DNA from: Abiotrophia defectiva ATCC 49176
Lineage (GTDB): Bacteria; Bacillota; Bacilli; Lactobacillales; Aerococcaceae
Length of the DNA stretch: 64,000 nucleotides
Direction: 5' to 3'
Assembly: GCF_000160075.2 (NCBI RefSeq)
Contig: NZ_KI535340.1
Location: forward strand, 1,195,449 to 1,259,448
The notes under the pieces were generated by a model that did no database searches, was not told the DNA's origin, and worked only from the letters and a program-made list of their open reading frames with translations. A program made the translations under genes and the position numbers. Every line of letters starts with the position of its first letter. Position 1 is the first letter of the stretch. Below, piece by piece: positions 7,805 through 18,300 of the stretch.

Positions 7805-8662
7805 ATGCGCGTAAGCCGGATTGAAGTACAGAAGAAGGACAAGAGTCGTTACTCGGTCTATCTGGACGACAGCTTCTGGCTGGGCGTGTCAGAGGGGACC
7901 TTGATCAAGTTCAACCTGGCCAAGGGCCAGACCCTGACCTCGGAAGAGTGTCAGACCATTCGCGATTATGAGCAGGAAGAGTCCCTCTATCTTAGGGCCA
8001 TCAAGCACTTGTCGCGGGCCCTTAAGTCCAGTGGTGAGGTCTATGACTATCTCAAGGCCCAGGCCCTCAAGCAAGCGGACCTGGATAGCCTGGAAGCCAA
8101 GGAAGATTTTCTAGCGGAATTAGAACCTTATTTGGGTCGGGTCATTGGCCGGCTAGTCAGCCAGGGTTACCTGGATGATGCCCTATACGGGCGTAGCCTG
8201 GTCTTGACCGAGGCCCGGGTAGGGCGCAAGGGGCCCCAGCTAATCGGCCGTAAGCTTCAAGACAAGGGCCTGACAGCCAGTCAGATTGCTCATGCCTTGG
8301 AAGCCTATGAAGTGGATTTGCTGGAGGAAAATATCCAAACTTTAATTGAAAAGTTCTACAAGTCCCATCGCCGCCTGCCGGCTGGCCAGCTTAAGCGCAA
8401 GGTTCAGGAACATCTTCTGACCAAGGGTTACAGCCTGGCCATGATTCAGCCTTACTTGGAAGACTGTCAGCCAGAGGCCGACTTGGACCATGAAGCCGAC
8501 TTGGTTGACCAAGCGGCTAGCAAGGCCCGTCGCCAACTGAGCCGACGCCATGAGGGCAAGGCCTTAATCCTTAAGATTAAGGAGTCCCTCTACCGCAAGG
8601 GCTTTGACCTGGATTTGGTCAATCAGTGGCTGGATGCCCAGGACTGGGAAGAACCGATTTAA
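7805..8662 (+). CDS. recX: RecX regulatory protein
   Basis: 285 residues from the ATG at 7805, chosen for the strong CCAGGAGG 5-6 bases upstream. The N-terminus (RVSRIEVQKKDKSRYSVYLD) and the tandem three-helix repeats (YLDDALYGRSLVLTEARVGRKGPQLIGRKLQDKGL) are typical of Firmicute RecX, which binds RecA filaments and modulates recombination. The length fits the longer Gram-positive form. recA is not nearby. Confidence 0.9.
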   Translation: MRVSRIEVQKKDKSRYSVYLDDSFWLGVSEGTLIKFNLAKGQTLTSEECQTIRDYEQEESLYLRAIKHLSRALKSSGEVYDYLKAQALKQADLDSLEAKEDFLAELEPYLGRVIGRLVSQGYLDDALYGRSLVLTEARVGRKGPQLIGRKLQDKGLTASQIAHALEAYEVDLLEENIQTLIEKFYKSHRRLPAGQLKRKVQEHLLTKGYSLAMIQPYLEDCQPEADLDHEADLVDQAASKARRQLSRRHEGKALILKIKESLYRKGFDLDLVNQWLDAQDWEEPI

Positions 8663-8746
8663 TTCAATAGTAATAAAGTATTAATAGCCGAGCTTGGCTT
8701 GGATGTGATACACTAAGAATGAAGAAATTTGAAGGGAGATAGACGC

Positions 8747-9100
8747 ATGTCTAACCAAAATGTCTACGATACAGCCAATCAATTAGAACGTGAAATTCGT
8801 CAGTTGCCAGAAGTGGCCGCTATTCGTCAGGCCCTAGCAGGGATTGAAGCAGATGAAACTTCTAAGACCTTATTTGAGAGCTACAAGCAGCAAGTTCAAG
8901 CACTCAGCCTACGTGAGGCTCAAGGCCATCCAATTGGCGAAGAAGAAATGAAGCAGATTGATGAACTGTCCAAGGGCATCATGGCAGATGATCACATTAG
9001 AGGCTTGATTGAGGCCGAGCGCCGTATGGATCAAATCATTCGCGACCTCAACAACATCATCACCAAGCCTTTACAAGAAATCTATCAACAACAAGCCTAA
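8747..9100 (+). CDS. YlbF/YheA-family protein
   Basis: 117 residues, all helical and charged (ANQLEREIRQLPEVAAIRQAL, FESYKQQVQALSLREAQG, IEAERRMDQIIRDLNNII). This is the pattern of the YlbF/YmcA/YheA family. YlbF and YmcA influence RNase Y and competence/biofilm development in Bacillus; YheA-like members are uncharacterised, and this one looks closer to YheA. The start at 8747 has GAAGGGAG 8 bases upstream. It is followed by a terminator at 9115-9164 and precedes the yhaO-yhaN-yhaM operon. Confidence 0.8.
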   Translation: MSNQNVYDTANQLEREIRQLPEVAAIRQALAGIEADETSKTLFESYKQQVQALSLREAQGHPIGEEEMKQIDELSKGIMADDHIRGLIEAERRMDQIIRDLNNIITKPLQEIYQQQA

Positions 9101-9114
9101 GTATAGGCTGGCAC

Positions 9115-9164
9115 CAACTGGAAGCCCCAGCCTCACCTGAGGGTGACGGCTCCCAGTTGTTTTT
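9115..9164 (+). terminator. Rho-independent terminator after the YlbF/YheA-family gene
   Basis: Stem CAACTGG-AGCC-TCACC paired with GGTGA-GGCT-CCCAGTTG and followed by TTTTT. Confidence 0.8.
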
Positions 9165-9238
9165 GTGTCAAGGGGTGGGACTGCCCCGCTTGACCCTGTG
9201 ATGTTCAGTCCACCTATCCCTAAAGAAAGGAGAATTTG

Positions 9239-10519
9239 ATGAAATTATTACATATTGCAGATTTACATCTCGATAGTCCCTTTACTGGGCTCACCAAGCA
9301 ATTGCACTCATTACAAAAACACCTTATTCAATCTCCTTACCAGGCCTTCGAGCGTTGTGTCTCGATTGCCATTAACCAAGCGGTCGACCTTATGGTCATT
9401 GCCGGTGACATCTATGACACCGAGCAACAGACGGTGACGGCCCAACATTTCTTCCTTAAGCAATTAGAACGTCTTCATATTGCCAAGATTCCTGTGGTCC
9501 TCTGCCATGGTAATCACGACTACCTACGCATGGAATGTCAGTCGGTCCCATATCCCGATAATGTTCACCTCTTCAAAGACCAAGAAGTGACCGCCATCGA
9601 TATCCCCCTTGCTGACGACCAGACCGTGCGTTGCTATGGCTTCTCCTATACCAAACGTTGGGTAGATGCTCGCATGATTGACAGCTATCCGGTCAACCCG
9701 CATGAGACCACCTACACCCTTGGGGTCTTGCACGGCCAAGAATCGGGCGACCACTATGCGCCCTTTGACCTGGAAAGCCTGCTGAGCAAGAACTACGACT
9801 ACTGGGCCCTGGGTCATATTCATCAGGCTCAAGTCCTCAAGGAGCAGCCTCTGATTCAGTATCCTGGGACCATCCAGGGTCGCCACCGCAAGGAATTGGG
9901 CGACAAGGGGGCCTTCATCGTGGAACTCAAGCCACAGACGCCGGCCAAGTCCCAGTTTATTTCCTTGGCACCCATTGTCTGGCAGGAAGCCCATCTGGAA
10001 TGTCGCTCTAACTGGCATGAACTAGACCTAGTCCAAGCCCTGGAAGGCATCCAGCGCAATTATCAAGCCGAGGCAGAAGCTTCTAACCAGTCCCAACTGG
10101 TGACCGTGGTCTTGGACCACTATGAGAAGTTGCCAGCTAACTTGGCCAGCCAGGTAGAATCGGGTGAGGTGCTAGCGGCCCTGCAAGCTGATGTGATCAA
10201 CACGCCATTTGTGGCCCTAGTTAGCTTGCAAACGGTCAGCCAAGTGGCCATCGAGCCTTTCCAATACGATGCTAGCCTCAAGGACAGCTTTGACCAGGCT
10301 AGCCAGGCCTTGAAGACCGGTGACCTCTATGGTCGCGTCATGCAGCCGCTCTTCAGCAATGCCACCCTTAGAACCTGGTTGGGCGATCTGACCCAAGACC
10401 AGGAGCTCAAGGATTCGGTCATCCACAATGGCCAGCAGCTGGTGGTTCAAGCCGTGGGCTTTGACGCTGACGATGAGGACCTGACATCCGGAGAGGAGGG
10501 GACGGCTCATGAAGATTAA
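9239..10519 (+). CDS. yhaO: YhaO-like DNA repair exonuclease subunit (metallophosphoesterase)
   Basis: 426 residues from the ATG at 9239, with AAAGGAG 7 bases upstream. Metal-binding motifs of the SbcD/Mre11 phosphoesterase fold are present: IADLHLD (D8, H10), AGDIYD, CHGNHD, GVLHGQ and ALGHIHQ. The C-terminal cap is the YhaO type. It overlaps yhaN by 11 bases. Together they resemble an SbcCD/Mre11-Rad50-like complex; the role in DNA end processing is inferred from the family. Confidence 0.88.
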   Translation: MKLLHIADLHLDSPFTGLTKQLHSLQKHLIQSPYQAFERCVSIAINQAVDLMVIAGDIYDTEQQTVTAQHFFLKQLERLHIAKIPVVLCHGNHDYLRMECQSVPYPDNVHLFKDQEVTAIDIPLADDQTVRCYGFSYTKRWVDARMIDSYPVNPHETTYTLGVLHGQESGDHYAPFDLESLLSKNYDYWALGHIHQAQVLKEQPLIQYPGTIQGRHRKELGDKGAFIVELKPQTPAKSQFISLAPIVWQEAHLECRSNWHELDLVQALEGIQRNYQAEAEASNQSQLVTVVLDHYEKLPANLASQVESGEVLAALQADVINTPFVALVSLQTVSQVAIEPFQYDASLKDSFDQASQALKTGDLYGRVMQPLFSNATLRTWLGDLTQDQELKDSVIHNGQQLVVQAVGFDADDEDLTSGEEGTAHED

Positions 10520-13328
10520 GACACTGGAGATTTATGGCTATGGCAAATGGGTCAACCAGAAATTCGAACTGGGCGACCAACTCCAACTCTTCTATGGTAA
10601 GAATGAAGCTGGTAAGTCTACCTTACAATCCTTTATCCGCAGCATGCTCTTTGGTTTCCCAAGCCGTCGGCGCCGGGTCAACCAGCAGAACCGTTATGAA
10701 CCTAAGCAACATGAGACCTATGGGGGCCGCATGCTCCTGACCGAGACCGACTTCGGTGACATTTGGGTGGAGCGGACTAGCAAGACCCTACGGGTAACGC
10801 GAACCGACGGGGAAGAGTTGCCAGCTAAGACCTTGGATGAGGTCTTGGGGGGCTTGGACGAGAAGCTCTTCGATAACTTCTATGCCTTCAGCCTGCAGAA
10901 CCTGCAGGAGCTGGCCAATATCGGGGCCGATCAACTCAATGATTACTTCATGAGTATCGGGACCGTGGGGAGCGACCAATTCCTCAAGATTGCCAAGCAG
11001 TATCAGAAGGAGACCGATGACCTCTACCGGCCAAATGGCCAGAGCCGGCCTCTCAATGTGCTCCTAGCCGAGTATGAAGAACTGGCCCAACAAGTGGAAG
11101 TGCTCCATCTGCAGATGGGGGCCTATGATGAGCTGACCCGTCGCCGTCAGGAAGAGGAAGAAGCCATTGCCCGCCTCAACCAAGAAATCAAGGACCTGGA
11201 GAAGGAAATCCGTGCCCAAGACAAATTAGTGGGCCTCTATGACATCTACCTCAAGGACCGGGCTGCCAAGCGGGAGCTGGAGCAACTGGTCTTCACGCCC
11301 CTGTCTGAACAGACCGTGCGGGAGATTTCCGATGCCCTCAAGCTCAACCAGGCCAGCGAAATCCAAATCGTCCAATTGGAAGAACGGATTCGCAACCTCA
11401 AGGGTGAGCTAGGCAGCTTGACCAAGCTCAACTGGGCCCGTAACCACGCGGAAGATCGCCAGAAATGGTTAGTCGAGACCGCCAAGGCCAAGGAAACCCA
11501 GACCGTCATTGAACAGTTGACCGCCCGCATCCAAGAGCAGGGCGAGCTCATGACCCAGTTGGCCCACCAAGGCCAGTTCTTCCCTGAAAAGGTTGAACAG
11601 GGACCTGCCTATGACGCCAAGCTGGAAGAAGGGCTAGCCCTCCAAGCTGACAAGCTAGACTTGCTCAAGCAGGAAGAAGCCCTCAAGGCCGAGCGCAAGG
11701 TCTACTTGGAACAACGCAAGGAACAACAAAACTATACAGCCATTGTGCGCCAACAAGTGGTTCACCTAGAGCACCAGCGCATGAATGAAGAAGCCCAACT
11801 CATGCAGGCAACCAGCCTCAACCAGTATTTCCCTGGTATTTTGGCCTTTGCCGGCGGGCTCTTCCTGGCCTTCTATCAGAACATGACCAAGGGCGCCAAC
11901 CTGCTCTTCTGGTTAGGGGTGCTGATCCTGGTGGTCGGGGTCCTCAGTATTGGTTATATCTTCCAATCCAACCGCCGTCGCTACCAGGCCTTCTATAATA
12001 GTCCCGTCCTCAACAAGATTCAGGACCTGCGCGAGAAGGAAATTCAATACCTGGAACAAAGCAAGGTCTTGGGTACCCAGATTAACCAACGTGAGGAAGC
12101 CATCGAAGCCATTGAAGCCGAGCTTAAGAACTTAGCCAGCAAGCAATCCCGCTGGTTGGCAGCCATGGGCTTCTACCCAACGGCAGATCCTGAGCTCATC
12201 CTCAAGGCCAACCCGGTTAAGCAATACTTCGCCGCTGAGAATCAGAAGAAAGATTTGGAAGCTCAGAAGGATAAGCTGACCCAGCAATTAACCGAGTGGC
12301 GTAGCCTCTTGCAGCCCCTCTTCGAACGTTTCCCATTGGTGGACGATTCGGTTCGTCAACAAATTCGCCATGTCGAAGACGTAGAAGTCAGCCTGGTGCG
12401 GACCATGGAGCGGGGCCAAGTCATTGATGACCGCCTAGATGAAGCGGCCCAACAAATGAAGGCCCAAGAAGATGCCATTGCCGAGCGTCAAGCCATGATT
12501 GGTCAAGTCTTCAAGGACACCCATGCCCAAGATGAACTGGACTTCTTCCAAAAGGTCGAAACCAACCAGTTAATCGAAGAATTAACCGCCAAACGGGCCC
12601 TTTACGCTGAGCAAATGGAAGGCTATGAAGAAGCCCTAACCCAGGTTCAAAACAAGCAAAGCCTGTTGGAAAACTTCCACCGTCTGGAACACCAGTTGGA
12701 GACCCTCAAGGAACGCCTAGTACCGCATCACCGCGAGCGGGCCGACCTGGAAGTGGAAATCCACCACCTGGAACAAGACGGCACCTACCAAGAAAAGGTC
12801 CAAGCCTTGGCCAACAAGGAGACCCAAGTTCGGGATATGGTGGCCCTATGGGGTCGCAAGCGGATTGCTATGGAATTGATCTATGCCACCCTACGTCATG
12901 GGTTGGACAATCCGCTGCCTGAGATGAACCGCCTAGCTGATGAGCTCTTCGAGACCCTAAGCTACGGCCGTTACACCCAGATTAAGCTCCAAAAAGACGG
13001 CATCAAGGTACGTCAGTTCTCTGACATCTACTTTGAACCGCATGAACTATCCCAAGGGACCCTGGAACAACTCTATGTGGCCCTGCGGATTGCCTTCATT
13101 GAGAATGTTCGGACCATGGTCAAGATGCCAATCTTGATTGACGATGCCTTCGTCAACTTCGACGAGTATCGCAAGGCCAGCATGTACCAAGTCCTAGGCC
13201 AAATTTCGGAACGCATTCAAGTCCTCTTCTTCACCTTTGACCAACAAGCCGTTCATTTCTTCGACGGGGCAAGGGCTGTGAACTTGGACGCCATTCAAGT
13301 GACTCAAGCAGAGGAGGAACCGGCATGA
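10509..13328 (+). CDS. yhaN: YhaN-like SbcC/Rad50-type AAA ATPase with membrane segments
   Basis: 939 residues. Walker A is GKNEAGKST (residues 30-38); the ABC-type signature LSQGTLEQLYVALR and Walker B MPILIDDAFVNFDEYR lie near the C-terminus. Between them are long coiled coils (about 180-420 and 490-760), interrupted by two hydrophobic segments at about residues 440-482 (FPGILAFAGGLFLAFY; LLFWLGVLILVVGVLSIGYI). This membrane insert in the coiled coil is a YhaN trait and distinguishes it from SbcC. It overlaps both yhaO (11 bases) and yhaM (4 bases). Confidence 0.9.
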   Translation: MKIKTLEIYGYGKWVNQKFELGDQLQLFYGKNEAGKSTLQSFIRSMLFGFPSRRRRVNQQNRYEPKQHETYGGRMLLTETDFGDIWVERTSKTLRVTRTDGEELPAKTLDEVLGGLDEKLFDNFYAFSLQNLQELANIGADQLNDYFMSIGTVGSDQFLKIAKQYQKETDDLYRPNGQSRPLNVLLAEYEELAQQVEVLHLQMGAYDELTRRRQEEEEAIARLNQEIKDLEKEIRAQDKLVGLYDIYLKDRAAKRELEQLVFTPLSEQTVREISDALKLNQASEIQIVQLEERIRNLKGELGSLTKLNWARNHAEDRQKWLVETAKAKETQTVIEQLTARIQEQGELMTQLAHQGQFFPEKVEQGPAYDAKLEEGLALQADKLDLLKQEEALKAERKVYLEQRKEQQNYTAIVRQQVVHLEHQRMNEEAQLMQATSLNQYFPGILAFAGGLFLAFYQNMTKGANLLFWLGVLILVVGVLSIGYIFQSNRRRYQAFYNSPVLNKIQDLREKEIQYLEQSKVLGTQINQREEAIEAIEAELKNLASKQSRWLAAMGFYPTADPELILKANPVKQYFAAENQKKDLEAQKDKLTQQLTEWRSLLQPLFERFPLVDDSVRQQIRHVEDVEVSLVRTMERGQVIDDRLDEAAQQMKAQEDAIAERQAMIGQVFKDTHAQDELDFFQKVETNQLIEELTAKRALYAEQMEGYEEALTQVQNKQSLLENFHRLEHQLETLKERLVPHHRERADLEVEIHHLEQDGTYQEKVQALANKETQVRDMVALWGRKRIAMELIYATLRHGLDNPLPEMNRLADELFETLSYGRYTQIKLQKDGIKVRQFSDIYFEPHELSQGTLEQLYVALRIAFIENVRTMVKMPILIDDAFVNFDEYRKASMYQVLGQISERIQVLFFTFDQQAVHFFDGARAVNLDAIQVTQAEEEPA

Positions 13329-14269
13329 CCCAATTATTAGACCTCAAACATGGCGAGAGCTTCGCGCTCTTCGTCCTCATTAAATCCGCCGACATCCGGG
13401 TAGCCCGCAATGGCAATCCCTTCATCGCCTTCCGCTTCCAAGACCGTTCTGGCAGCATGGATGGCATGTACTGGTCGGCCACCGAGGAAGAGATTGCCCG
13501 CTATCAAGCCGGCAAGGTAGTCTTCCTCAAGGGTGAGCGGGACACCTATAATGGAACCCCGCAGATTAAGATTCAGAGCTTGCGCCTAGCTGATGCTGGT
13601 GAGCCAGATGATCCCACCCTCTATGTGGAACATATCGGGATTAAGAAGGAGACCCTGGAGGAAGCCCTCAATGAGGCTTTGCTGGAGATTCACGAGTCCC
13701 ATATTGCCCGCATCGTTCGTAAGATTCTCAACTATGCCAAGGAGGATTTCTTCTCCTATCCGGCAGCTAAGCGCAACCACCACGCCCTAGCGGGTGGGCT
13801 CAGCTACCACACCATTTCCATGTTGCAGGTAGGGCGGGCGCTACTCAAGATTTACCCAGAGGTCAATGCCAGCCTGCTCTTAGGCGGTATTATCCTACAT
13901 GATATGGGTAAAACCATCGAGTTGTCAGGTGCCATTGCCACTGAGTACACCCTCAAGGGTAAGATGATGGGCCATATCGTCATTGTGGACGAGTTGATTG
14001 ACCGGGCCTGTGCCGAGCTGGGCTTTGACCCAGATTCTGAGCCAGTACTCCTGCTCAAGCACGTAGTCCTAGCCCACCATGGCAAGTTGGAGTATGGTAG
14101 CCCGGTGGCGCCTCAGCTGCTAGAAGCCGAGCTCATCCATCACATTGACAATATGGATGCCACTTTTAATATGATTGCGACGGCCTTAGCTAAGGTCGAG
14201 CCTGGTAATTTCTCTGAGGCCATCTATCCGCTAGACCGGCGTCAATTCTACAAACCTACGTTTAAATAA
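13325..14269 (+). CDS. yhaM: 3'-5' exoribonuclease YhaM
   Basis: 314 residues. An N-terminal OB-fold nucleic-acid-binding region (residues 1-90, FALFVLIKSADIRVARNGNPFIAFRFQDRSG) is followed by an HD phosphohydrolase domain (HHALAGGLSYHT, GGIILHDMGKT, VLAHHGKLEYGSPVAP, HHIDNMDA). YhaM degrades single-stranded RNA and DNA with Mn2+ and acts in mRNA turnover. Its ATG overlaps the yhaN stop (ATGA), so all three genes are coupled. Confidence 0.93.
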   Translation: MTQLLDLKHGESFALFVLIKSADIRVARNGNPFIAFRFQDRSGSMDGMYWSATEEEIARYQAGKVVFLKGERDTYNGTPQIKIQSLRLADAGEPDDPTLYVEHIGIKKETLEEALNEALLEIHESHIARIVRKILNYAKEDFFSYPAAKRNHHALAGGLSYHTISMLQVGRALLKIYPEVNASLLLGGIILHDMGKTIELSGAIATEYTLKGKMMGHIVIVDELIDRACAELGFDPDSEPVLLLKHVVLAHHGKLEYGSPVAPQLLEAELIHHIDNMDATFNMIATALAKVEPGNFSEAIYPLDRRQFYKPTFK

Positions 14270-14284
14270 AGGAGCTTAAGGCCT

Positions 14285-14941
14285 ATGAGTGAACACGAGC
14301 ACTGTCAACATCATGACCACGATCATTCCTGTGGTTGCGGCCATGACCATCATCACCACCACGAGCATGCTTGCGGCTGTGGCCATGACCACCATCATGA
14401 ACACGCTCACGCCCATGACCATGCAGGTTGCGGCTGCGGCTGTGGCCACGATCATGGTCACGAGGAAAACCAAGGCGTTAGCGTCCAATTCAGCGGCGTT
14501 TTCAGCCTGCCTAAGGAGCAAGTTTGGTCCCTCTTAACGGAAAATGACAAGCTGCAATCCTGGTATCCAGAGCTAGAATTCCAAGGCCTGGAGACAGGGG
14601 CCAGCCTCAAGTTCAACTATAAGACAGGCGGCCATGAAGACATGATGGTTCTGGATGTGGAGCCTAATGCTTACTTGTCCTTTACCTGGGACTTGAACAT
14701 TGTGACCTTCGAACTGCATGAGTTAGAGCCTGGTAAGACCACCCTGATCTTCACCGAGTGGCTGGCTGAGCTTAACGACCACAGTCCTAAGGACTTGACC
14801 AGCTGGATGATTGCCCTGCAGAACATGGCGGAAGTTGCCGAAGGCAAGCCCGTCAGCGACCGTGAGGCCCAATTCCACGAATACTATCCAAAAATTAAAG
14901 AAATGCTGACCCAACAGACCGACGTGGTCTTCGAGGACTAG
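14285..14941 (+). CDS. SRPBCC-fold protein with a His/Cys-rich N-terminal metal-binding tail
   Basis: 218 residues. Residues 1-62 are almost entirely His, Asp, Glu, Cys, Gly and Ala, with recurring CGCGHDHHHHHEH-type blocks. From residue 66 an AHSA1/SRPBCC-like domain follows (FSGVFSLPKEQVWSLLTEND, WYPELEFQGLETGASL, LSFTWDLNIVTFELHELEPGKTTLIFTE). SRPBCC domains bind hydrophobic ligands; the tail should bind Zn, Ni or Co. The combination suggests a metal chaperone or store, but no metal gene is adjacent. It lies 15 bases after yhaM with AAAGGAG upstream, so probably in the same operon. Confidence 0.75.
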   Translation: MSEHEHCQHHDHDHSCGCGHDHHHHHEHACGCGHDHHHEHAHAHDHAGCGCGCGHDHGHEENQGVSVQFSGVFSLPKEQVWSLLTENDKLQSWYPELEFQGLETGASLKFNYKTGGHEDMMVLDVEPNAYLSFTWDLNIVTFELHELEPGKTTLIFTEWLAELNDHSPKDLTSWMIALQNMAEVAEGKPVSDREAQFHEYYPKIKEMLTQQTDVVFED

Positions 14942-14953
14942 TCAGTAAGAGAG

Positions 14954-14984
14954 AAGGATGGAAGCTTGCTTCCGTCCTTTTTTT
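14954..14984 (+). terminator. Terminator of the yhaONM-SRPBCC operon
   Basis: Stem AAGGATGGAAG/CTTCCGTCCTT with a small loop, followed by seven T residues. Confidence 0.85.
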
Positions 14985-15352
14985 GTTGTGGGGTGGATAG
15001 GCCGAAGAGGGGCATCGGAGCGTGGCATAAAATGTTGGCAATTTTTTGTTGGGCTCAGCAATAAAAATAGCGACAAGTTAGGCAGTGCTTGTGAAGCTTC
15101 TGATGCCTATAGTAGTGGGGTTTGCCGTCATTCATTCGCAAAGGATGTCATTTTTGAGAAGACAAAAATCTGATAAGTAAAGGCAAGGATGATGAAATTT
15201 CATTTTGAATATGAAATTCTATCAAATTGGTGTAGGTTTTCTTATGGATTTGTGCTAATATATAGCTTGTATGATTCTGTCTGAAGGGCACCCCCCGTAA
15301 GTGCTTTTCCTTGATAGACAGCCATTATCACGAATGAAAAAAGGAGATAGCT
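14985..15352 (+). promoter_or_regulatory. Upstream region of the giant adhesin: extended -10 and structured 5' leader
   Basis: No gene is supported here. An extended -10 (TGCTAATAT, 15253-15261) is the best promoter candidate; its -35 is poor. The leader then has a hairpin at 15278-15320 (TGTCT/AGACA at the base, AAGG/CCTT and GCAC/GTGC above, loop rich in C). The ribosome site AAAAAAGGAG lies just before the ATG at 15353. In 14985-15252 I see nothing else convincing. Confidence 0.4.
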
Positions 15353-18300
15353 ATGTTAGGAAAAAATAATTTTCATTTGCGCCGCTTGCGTGAAGGCGAA
15401 AAAGTCACGCACTATGCCATTAAGAAACTTAGTGTAGGGGTTGCTTCTGTAGCCGTAGGGTCCTTCATCCTCTTCGGTTCCAGCAATGCCCAAGCTGCTC
15501 AAGTAGTCGCTAGCCAAACTAGCACCTCAGCACCAGAAGCCAGCCAAGGCCCTGAGCAAGCTCAGGCTGCGGAAGTCCAAGCTTCCAGCTCAAGCCAGGA
15601 GTCTCTTGAATCCAGCTCTAATGAGCAGGCTTCTTTGGCGACTTCTGAATCCCAATCACAAAGTAGCGAGAGCAGCCAATCCTCAGAGAGCTCCAGCTCG
15701 AGTGAAGCTTCAAGCAGTCATTCTAGCCAATCTCAGGAGACCCCTGCTAAGCCAGACGAAACAGGCCAGACTAACCTCAAGCCAAGCCGGGACAATGACA
15801 GCCGCCGGACGCCAGGTTATGCCGTCAAGCCAGTTGAAAAACCAGCCACAGCTTCCATGCCACGGCCAAACAACCAAGGCCAACCTATGCCGACTGGTAC
15901 CAGCCTGCGCGGGATTGGGACCGGTAAATTTACTGACCTAATCGAGCCAAGTGGCGCCAATGCCATCCCCGTAGTGGATCCACAAAACCTATCCAATGAT
16001 GAGAAACGCCGCCTTAAGGCAGCCTACATCCGCCTCAACCCAGGTCGCGGCCTGACTGAGCGCAATATTGACATCACATCTGATGGCAGAGTCCTTATCA
16101 CTGGCAAGCGAAGTGGGGATACATACAAATCCTATTTGGATGACGTGACCACTAATTTAGCAAGACCAGCAGCTACTGCAGAGCCGACCGTAAATGGCAC
16201 ATATGAAGACAAACTGTCATCTACTGATGCTACTATTACCGGTACCGGGATTCCAGGGGCGACCATCAAAGTCACCTTGCAAGACAATAGCGTACAAACA
16301 ACCCGTGTTGATAGACAGGGGAATTGGACCATCAATCTGCTCAAGCCAATGCGCGATAGCCAGTATATTACTGGAAAGGGCAAAGCAATTGAAGTTGTCC
16401 AAATTATGAACGGTCAAGAAAGTGCTGTGGTGCGCAAAACTGTGGACCTTGGGACCTTCTTAATTTTAGAAAACAATTTATCTAGCTCTAATCGTTCAGG
16501 TTATGGCAAGATGATTGCTGGTCAAAAATATATTGAACTTGCCGTCCCTCACGATGCCCTCTTCATGTCCTTAGAGGCTAACTTAACTCAAGAGGGTAAA
16601 TTTGGGAGTGATGATAACCGTTCGCAGTTAGCGATTACTCGTGATTCAATCACTTCTGCATGGAAAGTTCATGGCGGGGGGACTTTCTTAAGAAAAGACA
16701 CCGCCAAGCCTGATTTGATTAAGAAAATTGAAGTGCTACCAGGTGCGCAATTCGGCTATCAACGGATTCGTATCACAACGTCTGATGAGTTCAAGATTAA
16801 GGAAGCTGGCGATACAGTTCTTAAATATAAAGGCAAAGATCGCCCCTTGGGTCCTGAAACCGTGCCTGTAGTGGCAGGATTACGGATTGTCCCTCGATAC
16901 AACTCAGGACAAGTCGTTCCTGAACATCGCATGACCTCAGGGAATGCGACCAACGCTGCTCCAACCATTGCTGTTACAACACCTTCTACAACACTTAATG
17001 TTGACCAAGCCATAAGTGACGCGACCATCAAGTCTATGGTGCGTGTGAATGACCTTGAAGACGATGCACGTCAAACCAACGGGACGCCTGTCCAAGCCGA
17101 CATTGTCTCCTACAGCAAGAATGGACAGACAGTTGCAGCCATCGACCCAAGCGTTGAAGGGGAATACACCGTTACCCTGCGGGCTCGCGACAGTCAGGAC
17201 AAGCTGTCTAATAACACGGTTCAAGTCAAAGTAGCCTTCACTTTACCTCGTGAAGAGGCTAAGACAGCCGTTAATAATGCGGCCAACGCCAAGAACGCAG
17301 CCATCGACAATAACAATAATTTGACCGCTGAAGAAAAGGCGGCCGAAAAAGCCAAGGTAGAAGCAGCTAAGAATGCGGCTTTAGCTGGTATTGACCAGGC
17401 TAAGACAACGGCTGCTCGTAATGCAGCCCAAAACAAGGGGACCTCAGACATTAATGCGGTCAACCCTGTGCCGGTGGCTAAACCAGCGGCTAACGATGCC
17501 CTAGAACAAGCCGCCGTTAACAAGATCAATGAAATCAGCCAACGACCAGATTTGACTCGTGAAGAGAAGCAAGCCTTCATGGATCAGGTACGGACTGCGC
17601 GCGATGCGGCAAAGGCCAAGGTTGCCAGCGCGGCCAACAACCAGGCCGTGACTACCGCCCGCGACCAAGGGCTGAATGCGGTCAATAATTTACCAACGCC
17701 AGCAGCCAAGTACCCAGAGGCTTTGGGCCATGTGCGCCAAGCAGCCGATGCTAAGCGTCAGGCTATTCGCGACAATGCCAACCTAACAGCCGAAGAACAA
17801 GCCGATGCCCTGCGTCAGGTAGATGCTGCCCAAACAGCGGCTGAAGCTGCCATTAACCAGAACCATACCAACGCGACCTTGGCTAAGGCCGACAGCGATG
17901 GGGTTAAGGCTATTAATGCTATTAATCCGCAAGGTACGACCAAGCCAGCTGCCAGCCAAGCTTTGGAACAAGTAGCAGCAGCCAAACGCCAAGCTATCAA
18001 CAATAATAATCAGTTGACGGATGAAGAGAAGGCGCAAGCCATCCAGCAGGTGGACCAAGCTTTGGCTAATGCCAAGACTCAAGTTCAAGCTGCTAACGAC
18101 AATAACGGGGTTAACCAGGCTAAGACGGCTGGGACAACCGCTATTAACAACATTAATCCTCAAGGGACCCAGAAGGCGCAAGCCATTGCGGCCATTGAAG
18201 CGGCTGAACAAGCCAAACGTCAAGAATTGCAGGGTCGGAATGAATTGACCACCGAAGAGCGCAATAATGCCCTGGCAGACCTAACGGCCAAGGCGCAAGC

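Noticed and set aside
14985-15172. A 71-codon open frame before the adhesin
   Set aside because: It begins inside the preceding terminator and has no ribosome site or recognisable protein pattern.
15278-15320. Riboswitch in the adhesin leader
   Set aside because: A hairpin is present, but no known riboswitch core could be matched, and there is no terminator or anti-SD pairing that would form a switch.
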